Assembly (NCBI RefSeq): GCF_001439815.1
Contig: NZ_JYLM01000005.1
Coordinates: 372,001-436,000 of the forward strand
DNA: 64,000 nt
DNA from: Pseudomonas orientalis
GTDB lineage: Bacteria; Pseudomonadota; Gammaproteobacteria; Pseudomonadales; Pseudomonadaceae
Reading direction: 5' to 3'
Shown: in pieces, positions 16,542 to 25,822 of the stretch
How positions within the stretch are numbered: position 1 is the first letter of the stretch
How the letters are laid out: every line of letters starts with the position of its first letter
Made by a program: the position numbers and the translations under genes
The notes under the pieces: generated by a model
Told to the model about the DNA's origin: nothing
Database searches by the model: none
What the model saw: the letters and a program-made list of their open reading frames with translations, nothing else

Positions 16542-19039
16542 CCCATCAAGCCCAGCGTCTTGGCCTTGGCCACTGCCTGGGTGCGCCGCTCCACCCCGAG
16601 TTTGCTGTGGATACGCCGCGCATGGGTCTTGACGGTGTGCAGGGAGATATACAGGCGGTCGGCAATTTGCAGGTTGGAGTTGCCCAGGGCGATCAACTGC
16701 AACACTTCCAGTTCGCGCTGGCTCAACGGGTTTTGCGTGACGCCGACGGGCGACGCTTGCGGTTCGAGCCCCAACTCACTCAACAACCCCGGTGCGCGCA
16801 GACGCAACTCGCGAACCGCCTGCTGCACCTGGCAACGCGCCGCCAATTGCAGGCCGGCCTGCAGGGCCAGTCGCGCCCGGGCCGGCTCTCCCAGGCGCCA
16901 GGCTACCTCGCCAAGCACCAAGTGCAGTTCGGTTTCCAGGCACAGCATGCCGCGTTGCCGGGTGCTGGCGAGCAAGGCGCCGAGCCGCTCGAGCGGCTGT
17001 TCAGCGCAGCCCAGCCTGACTTCGGCCAGCACCAGCAGGTACTCAAGACGCGGGATCAATTCCAGCGTAGCCGGCGGCGCCTGCTTGGCGCAGGGCCCAT
17101 GAAAGTGGCGCAGTACGCGGCGCATCGCTTCCACCGTCAATTCCGCGCGCCCCTGCTGCAACCAGAAATGCCCGCTGACCAACAACAGTACCGCGCGGTA
17201 TACCAGCACGGGGACGTGGCGCTGCTGCATCAGCCGTTCGGCATCGCGCAACTGGATAAACGCTTGAGCGTAATCACCGCGATTGGCCGCCAGCAACGCC
17301 AGCCCGAGAAACCCGTACAGCACCCGTTTGTCCTGGCTGTGCAGGCAGATGTTCATACCGACCTCGAAACATTCACCCGCCAGGGCGTCCTGCCCTTGAC
17401 GCAATGCCAGATGCCCGCGTCGCAGGGCGATACGCCCCATCAGTGGCCCCGCCTGCAAACGCTGCTCGACCAGCATCGCCTGCACCCCTTCCAACAAGCT
17501 TTGCGCCCGGTAAGGCGCGCCGCGCTGTTCCAGCAATTGGGCGTGATCCAGCTCCAGCAAGGCCTCCAGCACCAGCGAACCGTGGGCGCGGGCCAGGCAC
17601 AGCGCTTCACGATTGACGGTCTGGGCGACGTCCAGCTCACCGCGCAGCAAGGCTTGCTGGGTCAGGCCCGACAGGCACATCAGACGCGATGTCCAGGCAC
17701 TCTCGGGCAAGGCTTGCAGCGCCTCGAGGAAATGCGCGCGGGAACCCTCGGCATCGCCGCTCAGGTGCAGCAGCCAGCCGGCCTGCGCCTGCCAGCGCGC
17801 CACCAGATGACGCTGCGCCGACGCCGTCGGTCGCGGCGCGAATCGAGCCAACTGGTCGATGCACACCGCCGCCTGCTCGAAGCGCCCGGCAAACAGCAGT
17901 GCGGCCGTGACCAGCCCGACCAATTGCGCCGAGCCGAGCATCAATTCATCACCATGCTGCTCATGCAGGCGCAACAGCAGCAGGGCATTTTGCCCGCGAA
18001 ACAAGTCTTCGAAACTGAAGTGCTGCAACAGGCTCACCGCCGCTTCGTATTCCTGCGCCAACAGCGCCTGCTCGAAGGCGGCCTGCCAGTCCTGCTCGGC
18101 GCTGAACCACTGGCAAGCGCGCCGGTGCCAGGCGCGCCTGGCCGGCCAGGATTCTTCGCGCAGCAAGCACGCCAGGGGGGCAAATACCTGCAGCCAATCG
18201 GTGCTGCCTTCCCAGGGCTGGATAAACGCACCGAGCGCTTGAAGCTCGCGCAGATACTGAGCCCCGTCACCAGCGCCGAACAGGTGCTCACACAGGCCCG
18301 TATTGAAGCGCGGCAGATTGGCAAGCACCCGCCAGGCTTCGGCCAGCTCCGACGGCAAGCCGTTGAACACTTCGTGTTGCAGATAATCAAGCACGGTCTT
18401 ATCGGGATGGCCGTCATTGAGCAGCGCGATGCGCACACCTGCGCACCAGCCCGCGCTGAACTGCATGACGCTCTCGACGCTCCGCCCGGGGCCGAGCAAA
18501 GCCTGGATTTCCGTAGCGTTGAAGGCCAGCTCAGCGCTGCTGCATTCCAGCAATTCGTCATCGAGCAACAGCCGCGGCCAATTGCACGATGGCCGGCGCC
18601 GCGCGCCCAACCACCAGGTCAGCGCCGGGCTGCTGGCGGTGAGCAATCGGTCCAGCAAGGCGTCCAGTTCGGGAGCGGGCGTGCGGCAGAAATCATCCAG
18701 GCACACCCACGCCGGGTGCTGCCAACGCCCCAAGTCCAGCAATAATGTGGCTTCATCGGTATAAGGCAGCCCAAGGCTGTGCGCCAGGCGCCGGGAGAAA
18801 TCGACAGGGCATGCCACGCCACCATTGAGCGCCAGCCAGTACACCTGGCACCCGGGCGGCGCCTGCAGTGCACACTCGGCGAGCAGCGCGCTCTTGCCAC
18901 TGCCGCCAGGCGCGCACAACAACTTCACGCGCGCCTGCGCCGCGAGCAACGGTGCGGCCAGGCGCGGGCGCAGCACATGGTGAGCGGACAGCCGAGGCAT
19001 GAATCCAGGACGGTCCAGGCAGCGTGTCATGGCGGTCAT
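16538..19039 (-). CDS. MalT-like LuxR-family ATP-dependent regulator (LAL type)
   Basis: 833 aa. The N-terminal STAND-type NTPase has Walker A CAPGGSGKSALL near residue 42 and a Walker B-like WVCLDDF. A long helical TPR/SUPR-like sensor region spans ~350-760. The C-terminal GerE/LuxR helix-turn-helix is in LSQRELEVLQLIALGNSNL and SLHTVKTHARRIHSKLGV. This layout matches MalT/AlkS regulators. It lies on the same strand as, and about 240 nt downstream of, the DUF1329/DUF1302 pair, whose Pseudomonas relatives often have such a regulator nearby, so it is the likely controller. The inducer is unknown. Confidence 0.9.
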   Translation of the reverse strand: MTAMTRCLDRPGFMPRLSAHHVLRPRLAAPLLAAQARVKLLCAPGGSGKSALLAECALQAPPGCQVYWLALNGGVACPVDFSRRLAHSLGLPYTDEATLLLDLGRWQHPAWVCLDDFCRTPAPELDALLDRLLTASSPALTWWLGARRRPSCNWPRLLLDDELLECSSAELAFNATEIQALLGPGRSVESVMQFSAGWCAGVRIALLNDGHPDKTVLDYLQHEVFNGLPSELAEAWRVLANLPRFNTGLCEHLFGAGDGAQYLRELQALGAFIQPWEGSTDWLQVFAPLACLLREESWPARRAWHRRACQWFSAEQDWQAAFEQALLAQEYEAAVSLLQHFSFEDLFRGQNALLLLRLHEQHGDELMLGSAQLVGLVTAALLFAGRFEQAAVCIDQLARFAPRPTASAQRHLVARWQAQAGWLLHLSGDAEGSRAHFLEALQALPESAWTSRLMCLSGLTQQALLRGELDVAQTVNREALCLARAHGSLVLEALLELDHAQLLEQRGAPYRAQSLLEGVQAMLVEQRLQAGPLMGRIALRRGHLALRQGQDALAGECFEVGMNICLHSQDKRVLYGFLGLALLAANRGDYAQAFIQLRDAERLMQQRHVPVLVYRAVLLLVSGHFWLQQGRAELTVEAMRRVLRHFHGPCAKQAPPATLELIPRLEYLLVLAEVRLGCAEQPLERLGALLASTRQRGMLCLETELHLVLGEVAWRLGEPARARLALQAGLQLAARCQVQQAVRELRLRAPGLLSELGLEPQASPVGVTQNPLSQRELEVLQLIALGNSNLQIADRLYISLHTVKTHARRIHSKLGVERRTQAVAKAKTLGLMG

Positions 19040-19140
19040 TGCTGCATCCTGCTTTTTTATTGTGATGCAACCCTAGACCTGTGGTGGGCGGTTGTTGAAG
19101 AAGTATTCAGCACAATGATTGAAGGACATGCACGAAACCC

Positions 19141-19233
19141 AATGTGGGAGGGGGCTTGCCCCCGATGGCGGTGTATCAGTCAACCATCCATTGACTGACA
19201 CTCCCTCATCGGGAGCAAGCCCCCTCCCACATT
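19141..19233. repeat. REPIN (GTGGGAGGGGGC family)
   Basis: Inverted REP arms between the LuxR gene and DUF1329. The right arm has one change (GGGAGCAAGCCCCCTCCC). Confidence 0.92.
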
Positions 19234-19282
19234 TGATTGATCGTTCCCACGCTCCGCTTGGGAACGATCACAACATCCGAAA

Positions 19283-20641
19283 TCAGCGCACACCTTCAGA
19301 CCTGAGCGCCGCCGGGGTGTAATCCGCTGCCTTGGCCGCGAAGCCGAACACGAAGCTGCTCTTCTCCTCGTTCTTCATGCCCAGCGCGAGGTAGCGCCCG
19401 GCGATCAGGTCGTACAGGGTTTCCACGGTGTAGGCCGGCACCTGGTGGTCGTAATAGAACTGTGCGTGGCCTTCGGCGACGCGCCACAGTTGGCCGCGAC
19501 CGTCGTAGTGGTCCACCAGAGCGACCTGCCAGCTGTCTTCGTCGATGTACATGTGGCGCTTGGCGTAGATGTGCCGCTCGCTCGGCTTGACGGTGCCGAC
19601 CACTTCCCAGACCCGATGCAGCTCATAGCGGGTCAGGTCCTGGTTGATATGCCCGGCCTTGATGATGTCGTCGTACTTGAGGGTGGGCGAATCGAGCTTG
19701 TAGCTGTTGTAAGGGATGTACAGTTCCTTCTTGCCCACCAGTTTCCAGTCATAGCGATCAGGCGCGCCGGAGAACATGTCGAAGTTGTCGGTGGTGCGCA
19801 GGCCGTCGGATGCGGTGCCCGGCCCGTCGTACGACACCTGCGGCGCCCGCCGCACACGGCGCTGGCCGGCGTTGTAGATCCAGGCCAGGCGTGGCTCCTT
19901 CACCTGGTCGAGGGTTTCGTGCACCAGCAGCACGTTGCCGGCCAGTCGCGCCGGTGCCGTGACCGATTGCTTGAAATAACTCAGCACGTTGGCCGCCTTG
20001 GCCGGGTCGATGTCGGGGATGGCCTGGGGCACCGCGACTTCTTCTTCGAAGCGGATCGGCGTGTAGCTGCCGTTGGTCTGGGGCGTGGCCTGGGTGATGA
20101 TGCGGCGCAGGTTGCCGCCGTGGTAACGGGTGATGTGGTTCCACAACACCTCCACGCCATTTTTCGGGATCGGGAACGCGTAGTAACGGTTACCGGTGAA
20201 GTTTTCCAGCCCGTTGCCGTCGTTGATTGCCTTGACGTTGAGTGCGCTGCGCTTGATGGACTCATAGATATCCGCTGGCAGATTGACCGTACGGTGGCTC
20301 GGGTACACCGGTATCTTGTAGGTCTCGGGGTAGCGCTTGAACATCGCCACCTGGCCGTCGGAGAGCTTGTCCTTGTACTTGTCGACCGTGGCGGCGGTGA
20401 TCACGAACAGCGGTTTTTCACCGGCGAACGGGTCAGCGAGAAAGCCCTTGCTGTCCACCGCGCCGGCGTTTTTCGGGATACCGCCGGTCCAGGCCGGGAT
20501 CGAACCATCGGCGTTGCCGGCTTTTTCGGCACCGACCGGGGTGAGTGTAGTGCCAAGCTTGGCGGCTTCTTCCGGCGATACCGCAGCCATCACGTGGGCG
20601 GCCAACAGACTCAGGGCCAGCACTGCAATTGTCTTACGCAT
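19283..20641 (-). CDS. DUF1329 outer-membrane/periplasmic protein
   Basis: 452 aa with a Sec signal peptide (MRKTIAVLALSLLAAHVMA). Family-typical segments: TPVGAEKAGNADGSIPAWTG near the mature N-terminus and YVDEDSW-like MYIDEDSWQVALVDHYDGRG near the C-terminus. DUF1329 proteins have a LolB-like fold and almost always pair with DUF1302. Here the DUF1302 gene is 26 nt upstream on the same strand. The pair is thought to act in envelope handling of hydrophobic compounds; the actual substrate is unknown. Confidence 0.9.
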   Translation of the reverse strand: MRKTIAVLALSLLAAHVMAAVSPEEAAKLGTTLTPVGAEKAGNADGSIPAWTGGIPKNAGAVDSKGFLADPFAGEKPLFVITAATVDKYKDKLSDGQVAMFKRYPETYKIPVYPSHRTVNLPADIYESIKRSALNVKAINDGNGLENFTGNRYYAFPIPKNGVEVLWNHITRYHGGNLRRIITQATPQTNGSYTPIRFEEEVAVPQAIPDIDPAKAANVLSYFKQSVTAPARLAGNVLLVHETLDQVKEPRLAWIYNAGQRRVRRAPQVSYDGPGTASDGLRTTDNFDMFSGAPDRYDWKLVGKKELYIPYNSYKLDSPTLKYDDIIKAGHINQDLTRYELHRVWEVVGTVKPSERHIYAKRHMYIDEDSWQVALVDHYDGRGQLWRVAEGHAQFYYDHQVPAYTVETLYDLIAGRYLALGMKNEEKSSFVFGFAAKAADYTPAALRSEGVR

Positions 20642-20667
20642 AAGTTCTTGTCCTTCTTTTAGCCAGA

Positions 20668-22458
20668 TCAGAAGTTCACGCCGAAGCTGAGGGCGAGGAA
20701 GTCGCGGTCGGTCAGGGTGTTGTAGTCGCCGCCAAAGAAGTCTGTGTAGCTGAGGCTGGCGGTGTAGGTGCTGCGGTAGTCCGCGTCCACGCCGACGCTG
20801 ATGGCCTTGGCGCCTTTGTTGAAAATCCCGTTGGGGCCGTAGCCGGCGACGTCATGGGACCAGGACAGGTTGGGCTTGAGGTTCACCCCGGCAATCGCGT
20901 TGTTGTAATCAAGGATTGCCCGCGCGCGATAGCCCCAGGAGGTTGAGGTGACGAAACCGTCAGTGTCACCCTGGAACCCATAGGCGCCGTACACCGAGTC
21001 GCGGCCATAACGCAGTCTGGTTTTATCTTCCAGGCCGGCGACGTGCACCACGGCCGCTTCACCCACCAGCGTAAGGCGCTCGGCGCCGAGCACCTGGTCG
21101 AAGAACTGGGTCATGGTGCTTTGGATCTGGGTGATTTCCTTGCGGCGGTAGCCCTTGTTGTCATCGCCGAAATTGCTGCGGATGGGTGAGGCCAGTTGGC
21201 CGGCGATCGGGTTGATCAAGGCCAGGGTCAGGTCAGTGGTGTTCAGTTGCACCGGCGCATTGGGGCGATAACTGATTTCGCCGGTCCACGCGGTGCCCGT
21301 GGGCAAGGTGGTAGAGAAACTGGCGCCGAACAGGCGGATGTCTTCCGGGTAATCCAGGTAGTACTGGCCACGGCCAAGCATCGTGCTTTGCGCCAAACCG
21401 GCCCCGGAACCCGGCGCAATGGCATTGGCGGTATTAATAATGCGCCCGAGGGTGGCCAGGTTGGTGTTGGCGGTAAGGGTACCGACGGTTGGCGTGCGGC
21501 TGTGGTAGTTCATGAAGTACAGGCCGTATTCAGTGTCATCGCCCAGCCAGCGCAGGGCGGCGCCGAACTGGCCGGAGTCGCGCGCATCGCGGTCACCGGC
21601 ACGCCGCACGATCACGCCTTCATTGGTGACGCCAAACCCTTGGCCAAAGGCAGCCGCCACCGGTTGCAGCGGTCGGATCGCCGGGCTGCCTACGGTGTAG
21701 TTATTGGTGCAGCCGTCCGCCGCCACGTCACCGCCGAAGAAGGTGCCGCAGTTGTCCAGCACGGTCTGGTCCCATTCCAGCTGGTAGAAACCTTCCACGG
21801 TCAGTTGATTGGTCAGGCTCTGGGAAGCAAACAGCATGTTCACCGGGATCAAGCCTTCCTTGATCTCGGCACCTGGACGACGGAACGCCGACACATCGAT
21901 CGGGTTGATGCTGTTGATGGAGTTGCCGATGAAGGTGCTTTCGCCCCAACTGACCACCTGCTTGCCGGCGCGCACGGTGCCGGGCAGATCGCCCAGGGAA
22001 TAGTTGTGGTAGACGAACGCATCGAGGATCTGCGCACCGCTGGATTTGGCGCCTTCCTTGCGGTTGTGGTCACTGATCGGCTTGAACTCGCGGTCTTCGT
22101 CCTTGAGCTCGAAGTCGTACCAGTACTTGCCGCGCACGAACACACCGGTGTCGCCGTATTTCAGCTCAAGGTCGTGCAGGCCCTTGAAGATCTTGGAGAA
22201 GGTTTCGCCCTTCTTGAAGTTCAGCCGCCCGTCATCCCCGGTGGACGCCTGACCCGTGCCGCCGTTGACGGTGCCGACCAGGCCTCTGTCGGCATCTCGC
22301 GTGCCCCAGCTCGCACCGACCGACAGCGAGGAATCGAATTGCCCTTCGATCTCGCCAATGTTGAACGAAACAGCCTGTGCCTGGGCACAGCAGCCCAAGG
22401 CAACCGCAGCGGCCAGCGCCTGTGGCGTGAAGATGGCGCGCATTGTTGTTTTTGTCAT
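20668..22458 (-). CDS. DUF1302 outer-membrane protein
   Basis: 596 aa from the start at 22458 (MTKTTMRAIF), with a signal peptide ending AQA. The mature protein begins VSFNIGEIEGQFDSSLSVGA, the DUF1302 opening, and ends in an aromatic-terminated beta strand (FLALSFGVNF), consistent with an outer-membrane barrel. The upstream in-frame extension has no signal peptide. First gene of the DUF1302-DUF1329 operon. Confidence 0.9.
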   Translation of the reverse strand: MTKTTMRAIFTPQALAAAVALGCCAQAQAVSFNIGEIEGQFDSSLSVGASWGTRDADRGLVGTVNGGTGQASTGDDGRLNFKKGETFSKIFKGLHDLELKYGDTGVFVRGKYWYDFELKDEDREFKPISDHNRKEGAKSSGAQILDAFVYHNYSLGDLPGTVRAGKQVVSWGESTFIGNSINSINPIDVSAFRRPGAEIKEGLIPVNMLFASQSLTNQLTVEGFYQLEWDQTVLDNCGTFFGGDVAADGCTNNYTVGSPAIRPLQPVAAAFGQGFGVTNEGVIVRRAGDRDARDSGQFGAALRWLGDDTEYGLYFMNYHSRTPTVGTLTANTNLATLGRIINTANAIAPGSGAGLAQSTMLGRGQYYLDYPEDIRLFGASFSTTLPTGTAWTGEISYRPNAPVQLNTTDLTLALINPIAGQLASPIRSNFGDDNKGYRRKEITQIQSTMTQFFDQVLGAERLTLVGEAAVVHVAGLEDKTRLRYGRDSVYGAYGFQGDTDGFVTSTSWGYRARAILDYNNAIAGVNLKPNLSWSHDVAGYGPNGIFNKGAKAISVGVDADYRSTYTASLSYTDFFGGDYNTLTDRDFLALSFGVNF

Positions 22459-22849
22459 GCGTCTTCCCCGGTGAGTGACAGAAGGCCCCACCCTACTGCC
22501 GACCATGAGGAGCGATAAGCGCACCAAGGAGGTATTCGTGTTGTCGCTCGAAAGGATGACGGGCCGCGCCGGCCGAGGTTTCGGCACGGGTCATGGATTG
22601 GATGGATGGCGGCTTATCAGAGGAATCGATGGTGGCCGGGCAATTGTTGTCGTTTTGGTAACAGTCCTTGTCCTGAACGGCTATTACTCATTCTGTTACA
22701 ACCGACTATTCTTGCCTCGCTCTCAGGGCAAACGGCCCGCTCCCGCATTGGGGAGAAAAGCGTGAATTCAGCCGATTGTGACTATTTTCAATCTGTTAAC
22801 CCTGTTCACTGACGTTGATTTATCGCTCCTTGATCCAACGTCTTACTTC
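22459..22849. other. intergenic region, possible small RNA ending at 22877
   Basis: About 390 nt with no protein gene I can support. A short plus-strand frame (22475-22765) has unconvincing composition. It must carry the DUF1302 promoter on the minus strand. A plus-strand terminator follows it with no gene in front. Confidence 0.4.
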
Positions 22850-22877
22850 GGCCGCTGCCTGTGCAGCGGCCTTTTTT
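22850..22877 (+). terminator. Rho-independent terminator without an upstream gene
   Basis: Perfect 9-bp stem GGCCGCTGC / GCAGCGGCC, 4-nt loop, then six T's on the plus strand. No T-run on the minus side, so it ends a rightward transcript. Confidence 0.8.
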
Positions 22878-22887
22878 ATGCCTGGAA

Positions 22888-22915
22888 TAAAAACGGGGCG
22901 CCGTCGACGCCCCGT
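22888..22915 (-). terminator. terminator of the short-chain dehydrogenase gene
   Basis: On the minus strand, ACGGGGCG / CGCCCCGT stem followed by five T's, 27 nt after the stop at 22942. Confidence 0.8.
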
Positions 22916-22941
22916 GAGATTCACTGAAGTTATAGCAACGA

Positions 22942-23853
22942 TCAGAGGCTGAACTTCTGCAAGTTGGCCATCATCTCCTTCAACGCCTCGATAGTGTCCT
23001 TGGGGTGCGCCGCCCCTTCGAAGTCACAGATTTGCCGCCAGTGCGCCGCCACGTCATCCGGCGAAAAGCCCGCTTCGGGATCAAAGCCCACGCCCAGGCT
23101 GCGCTCCCAGCGGGTCTTGCCGATCCAGCCGCCGCCCACCTCGAACAGGCCCGAGGTTTCCTGGCAGGCTTCGCTGCCCAGGTACACCACCAGGGGGCTG
23201 ACCAGTTCCGGCTTGAGGCGCTCGAACACCTGCGGCGGGATCAGCCCTTCGGTCATGCGCGTGCCGCCGGTGGGGGCAATCGCGTTGACCAGGATGTTGT
23301 TCTTGCGCCCTTCCAGCGCCAGGGTTCGGGTCAAGCCATACAGGCCGAGCTTGGCCATGCCGTAGTTGGACTGGCCGAAGTTGCCGTAGATACCCGAGGT
23401 GGACGCGGTGAAGATCACCCGGCCATAACCCTGCTCGCGCAGATGCGGCCAGGCGGCGCGCGTGACTTTATAGGCGCCTTCCACATGCACCCGGTAAACC
23501 AGGTCCCAATCGCTGTCATCCATTTTGTGGAAGGTCTTGTCGCGCAGAATACCGGCGTTGTTCACCACCACGTCGATACGGCCGAATGCGTCCAGGGCGT
23601 TCTGTACGATTTTGTCGCCATCGGTGACGGAATCATGATTGGCTTGGGCAATGCCGCCGGCTTCGCGGATTTCGGCCACTACCCGGTCGGCCGCCGAGGC
23701 ATTGGCGCCCTCCCCCTGGGTCGAACCACCGAGGTCATTGACCAGCACTTTGGCCCCGTGCCGGGCGAACAGCAGCGCATGGGCCCGGCCCAATCCGCCG
23801 CCGGCACCGGTGACGATCACGACCTTGTCCTGCAACTGCACTGACTGATTCAT
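22942..23853 (-). CDS. short-chain dehydrogenase/reductase, MFE-2 hydroxyacyl-CoA dehydrogenase-like
   Basis: 303 aa NAD(P)-dependent oxidoreductase. Cofactor motif TGAGGGLGRAHA; structural NNAG; active-site Tyr-Lys in SNYGMAKLGLYGLTRTLALE with the preceding Ser in FTASTSGIYG. The long C-terminal extension and the VNDLGGS motif after beta-2 resemble the hydroxyacyl-CoA/hydroxysteroid dehydrogenase subgroup. Start at 23853 has AGAGGAG. Lies downstream of the hydrolase on the same strand (130 nt gap) and near DUF1302/1329, suggesting a lipid or steroid-like substrate; that is inference. Confidence 0.88.
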   Translation of the reverse strand: MNQSVQLQDKVVIVTGAGGGLGRAHALLFARHGAKVLVNDLGGSTQGEGANASAADRVVAEIREAGGIAQANHDSVTDGDKIVQNALDAFGRIDVVVNNAGILRDKTFHKMDDSDWDLVYRVHVEGAYKVTRAAWPHLREQGYGRVIFTASTSGIYGNFGQSNYGMAKLGLYGLTRTLALEGRKNNILVNAIAPTGGTRMTEGLIPPQVFERLKPELVSPLVVYLGSEACQETSGLFEVGGGWIGKTRWERSLGVGFDPEAGFSPDDVAAHWRQICDFEGAAHPKDTIEALKEMMANLQKFSL

Positions 23854-23983
23854 ACCGAACTCCTCTGGCGACAATGGCAATGGCCAGAGTGTCATGCACA
23901 GCGCCTTTGGTCACAATAAATACGCCCGACGCTGAATGGTGCTCGATAAGGCAGCGGGATGATGCATGGCGTAGGCTCCAGGC

Positions 23984-24886
23984 TCAGGAACAGGCCGCAC
24001 GCGCCGACTGCTGACCAATACGCTCACGAAACGCCTGGTAATGCTTGAGCACTTGGACCGGCGCCTCGATCTGCGGGTAATGGCCGATGCCGGCCAGCGA
24101 TACCGTATCGGCATGCGGCACAAGCTGGTGGTAGCGCTCCACCATATGCGCGCCGGAAATGGGGTCGACCTCACCGTCGATGACGCGCAACGGTATGTCG
24201 TCGCGTTGCATCGCCGCCACCCAGCGGTCGCGCAGGCGACGGCGCTGAGGGATATAGCTGATCAGTTTGTGCAGGATGCGCGGGCCACCGTGGCGTTCAA
24301 TCAGGCTCCAGAAATCATCCAGCGCACTTTCGCTGGGGCGCGTGCGGGGACCAAAGATCTGGTTGAAACTGCCGGCCAGGCTGCTTCGTCCAGAGGCTCG
24401 GCCAATCATCCAGCCCAGGGGGCTGAGCAATAACTTCTGCACCAGGGTTGCGCGATGGGTTTCGGGGAACAGCCCGCCGTTGAGAAACACACAACTGGCC
24501 ATCTGGAAGCGGCCTTCGTAATGCCGGGCCAGGAGTTCCTGGGCCACGCTGTCGCCATAGTCATGGGCCAGCACATGCACCGGTTTCGTCACCCGCAGGT
24601 GCTCGAGCAGCGCCTGCTGCAGGTCCGCCTGCTCCAGCAGGCAGTAACCGTGATCCAGCGGTTTGGCCGAGTCGCCAAAGCCGAGCATGTCACAGGCAAT
24701 CACCAGATGGTGCTGGGCCAGGGGCTGCCACAGGTAATGCCAATCCCAACTGGCCGTGGGAAAGCCATGAATCAGCAGCAGCGGCTCGCCCTGCCCGGCC
24801 ACCCAGTAACGAATGGCGTGGCCGCGAAAGACAAAGTCCTGGCTGCGCTTGCGCCAGACGCTGAGCGGTATTTCGGCAAGTGGCAT
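23984..24886 (-). CDS. alpha/beta hydrolase, epoxide hydrolase/haloalkane dehalogenase type
   Basis: 300 aa. Oxyanion HGFPTASWDW; nucleophile elbow AHDYGDSVAQ, where Asp is the nucleophile as in epoxide hydrolases and haloalkane dehalogenases; likely acid in VIDGEVDPIS; catalytic His in GIGHYPQIE. Cytoplasmic, no signal peptide. Its ATG overlaps the stop of a 50-aa ORF by one base (TGATG), so translation is coupled. A SDR gene follows. The real substrate is unknown; chloride- versus epoxide-specific residues cannot be judged by eye. Confidence 0.88.
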   Translation of the reverse strand: MPLAEIPLSVWRKRSQDFVFRGHAIRYWVAGQGEPLLLIHGFPTASWDWHYLWQPLAQHHLVIACDMLGFGDSAKPLDHGYCLLEQADLQQALLEHLRVTKPVHVLAHDYGDSVAQELLARHYEGRFQMASCVFLNGGLFPETHRATLVQKLLLSPLGWMIGRASGRSSLAGSFNQIFGPRTRPSESALDDFWSLIERHGGPRILHKLISYIPQRRRLRDRWVAAMQRDDIPLRVIDGEVDPISGAHMVERYHQLVPHADTVSLAGIGHYPQIEAPVQVLKHYQAFRERIGQQSARAACS

Positions 24887-25038
24887 CAGCTTTTATACCC
24901 AGGATCCTGGTGATCCAATGTGCGCAGCAGCGCCGGCCAGGCCAGCGCGCCGCCCATACCTTGGGCACTTTTTGTGACAGCTGCCACCATCGACTTGGCG
25001 TCGACATTCTGTGGCGATAGAACCGGGGCTAGGCTCAC
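24886..25038 (-). CDS. small ORF, 50 aa, coupled to the hydrolase
   Basis: GTG start at 25038 with a near-perfect Shine-Dalgarno (AAGGAGGT, about 8 nt upstream). The reading frame begins VSLAPVLSPQNVDAKSMVAA and ends DHQDPGYKS, then TGATG joins it to the hydrolase start. It has no membrane segment and I recognise no family. The ribosome-binding site, the stop/start overlap and ordinary composition support translation. It may be a real small protein or a leader that delivers ribosomes to the hydrolase. I cannot exclude the N-terminal remnant of a longer gene. Confidence 0.55.
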   Translation of the reverse strand: MSLAPVLSPQNVDAKSMVAAVTKSAQGMGGALAWPALLRTLDHQDPGYKS

Positions 25039-25240
25039 GATATTGACCTCCTTGGCGCACTTATTATTGTTTTTTAAGTGATGGGCCAGTCTAGTCAGAC
25101 GCCCTGGCTTGCGGAGTTGCCTTCGCAGCCAGCTTGATGACTGAGCGAGTCAGCCAGAAGAATAGTACAAATCGGTGTCAGAGATGCGCCGTCAATAAAA
25201 GCACGCTGGACAGTGCGTTCACAGATAGCGCACGCACGTG

Positions 25241-25696
25241 TCACGGCTTCAGTGCAGTCACAAACTTGGCCAGCCACGGCTCGGCGTCGCTTTCCGGAGT
25301 CACGCTTTCGCTGGCGTCCAGGCGCAGCATCGGCAGCATTTCGCGTACGCCCAACTCACCGAACAGTTCGCGCAGTTGCTCGCCGCCGCCGCAGAAGGTA
25401 TCGCCGTAGCTGGCGTCGCCCAGGCCAATGACCGCACCGGGCAGGCCGCGCCAGGCGGCGGGCAGTTGGTCGCGAATACTCGAATACAGCGGCTGCAGGT
25501 TGTCGGGCAACTCGCCCATGCCGGTGGTCGATGTGACCGCCAGGAACGCCTCGGGGGCGAAGGCCTGCACGTCCGCCAGCGTGGCGCGCGGGTTGTGCCA
25601 GGCCTCAAAACCCGCTGCTTCAAGAATGCTTTGGGCGTGGCGGGCGACTTCTTCAGCCGTGCCGTAGACCGAGCCGGAAAGGATGGCGACTTTCAT
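25241..25696 (-). CDS. flavodoxin (MioC-like)
   Basis: 151-aa FMN-binding electron carrier. The phosphate loop SGSVYGTAEEVA is at the N-terminus; the flavin-contacting STTGMGELPDNL and LGDASYGDTFCGGG loops follow. ATG at 25696 is preferred over the TTG one codon before. MioC/YqcA-type short flavodoxins have this length. It stands alone, divergent from the LOV gene; a link with that flavoprotein sensor is not shown. Confidence 0.9.
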   Translation of the reverse strand: MKVAILSGSVYGTAEEVARHAQSILEAAGFEAWHNPRATLADVQAFAPEAFLAVTSTTGMGELPDNLQPLYSSIRDQLPAAWRGLPGAVIGLGDASYGDTFCGGGEQLRELFGELGVREMLPMLRLDASESVTPESDAEPWLAKFVTALKP

Positions 25697-25822
25697 CAAT
25701 CTGATCCTGTCATTGAACGAAAGCGTAGGATATTAGCAGTTGCACCACCGTTTCAGTGCGAGCCGTGCAACCTTCAGGATTTGTCATAAACTTGCATCGT
25801 CAAAACAAGCCATGGAACGCTC

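Noticed and set aside
16301..18745. 814-codon frame opposite the MalT-like gene
   Set aside because: Gln/Arg-rich antisense shadow with no domain. The minus-strand frame has a P-loop and LuxR helix-turn-helix.
22475..22765. 96-codon plus-strand frame upstream of DUF1302
   Set aside because: Odd composition, no convincing start signal, and it overlaps the DUF1302 start region on the other strand.
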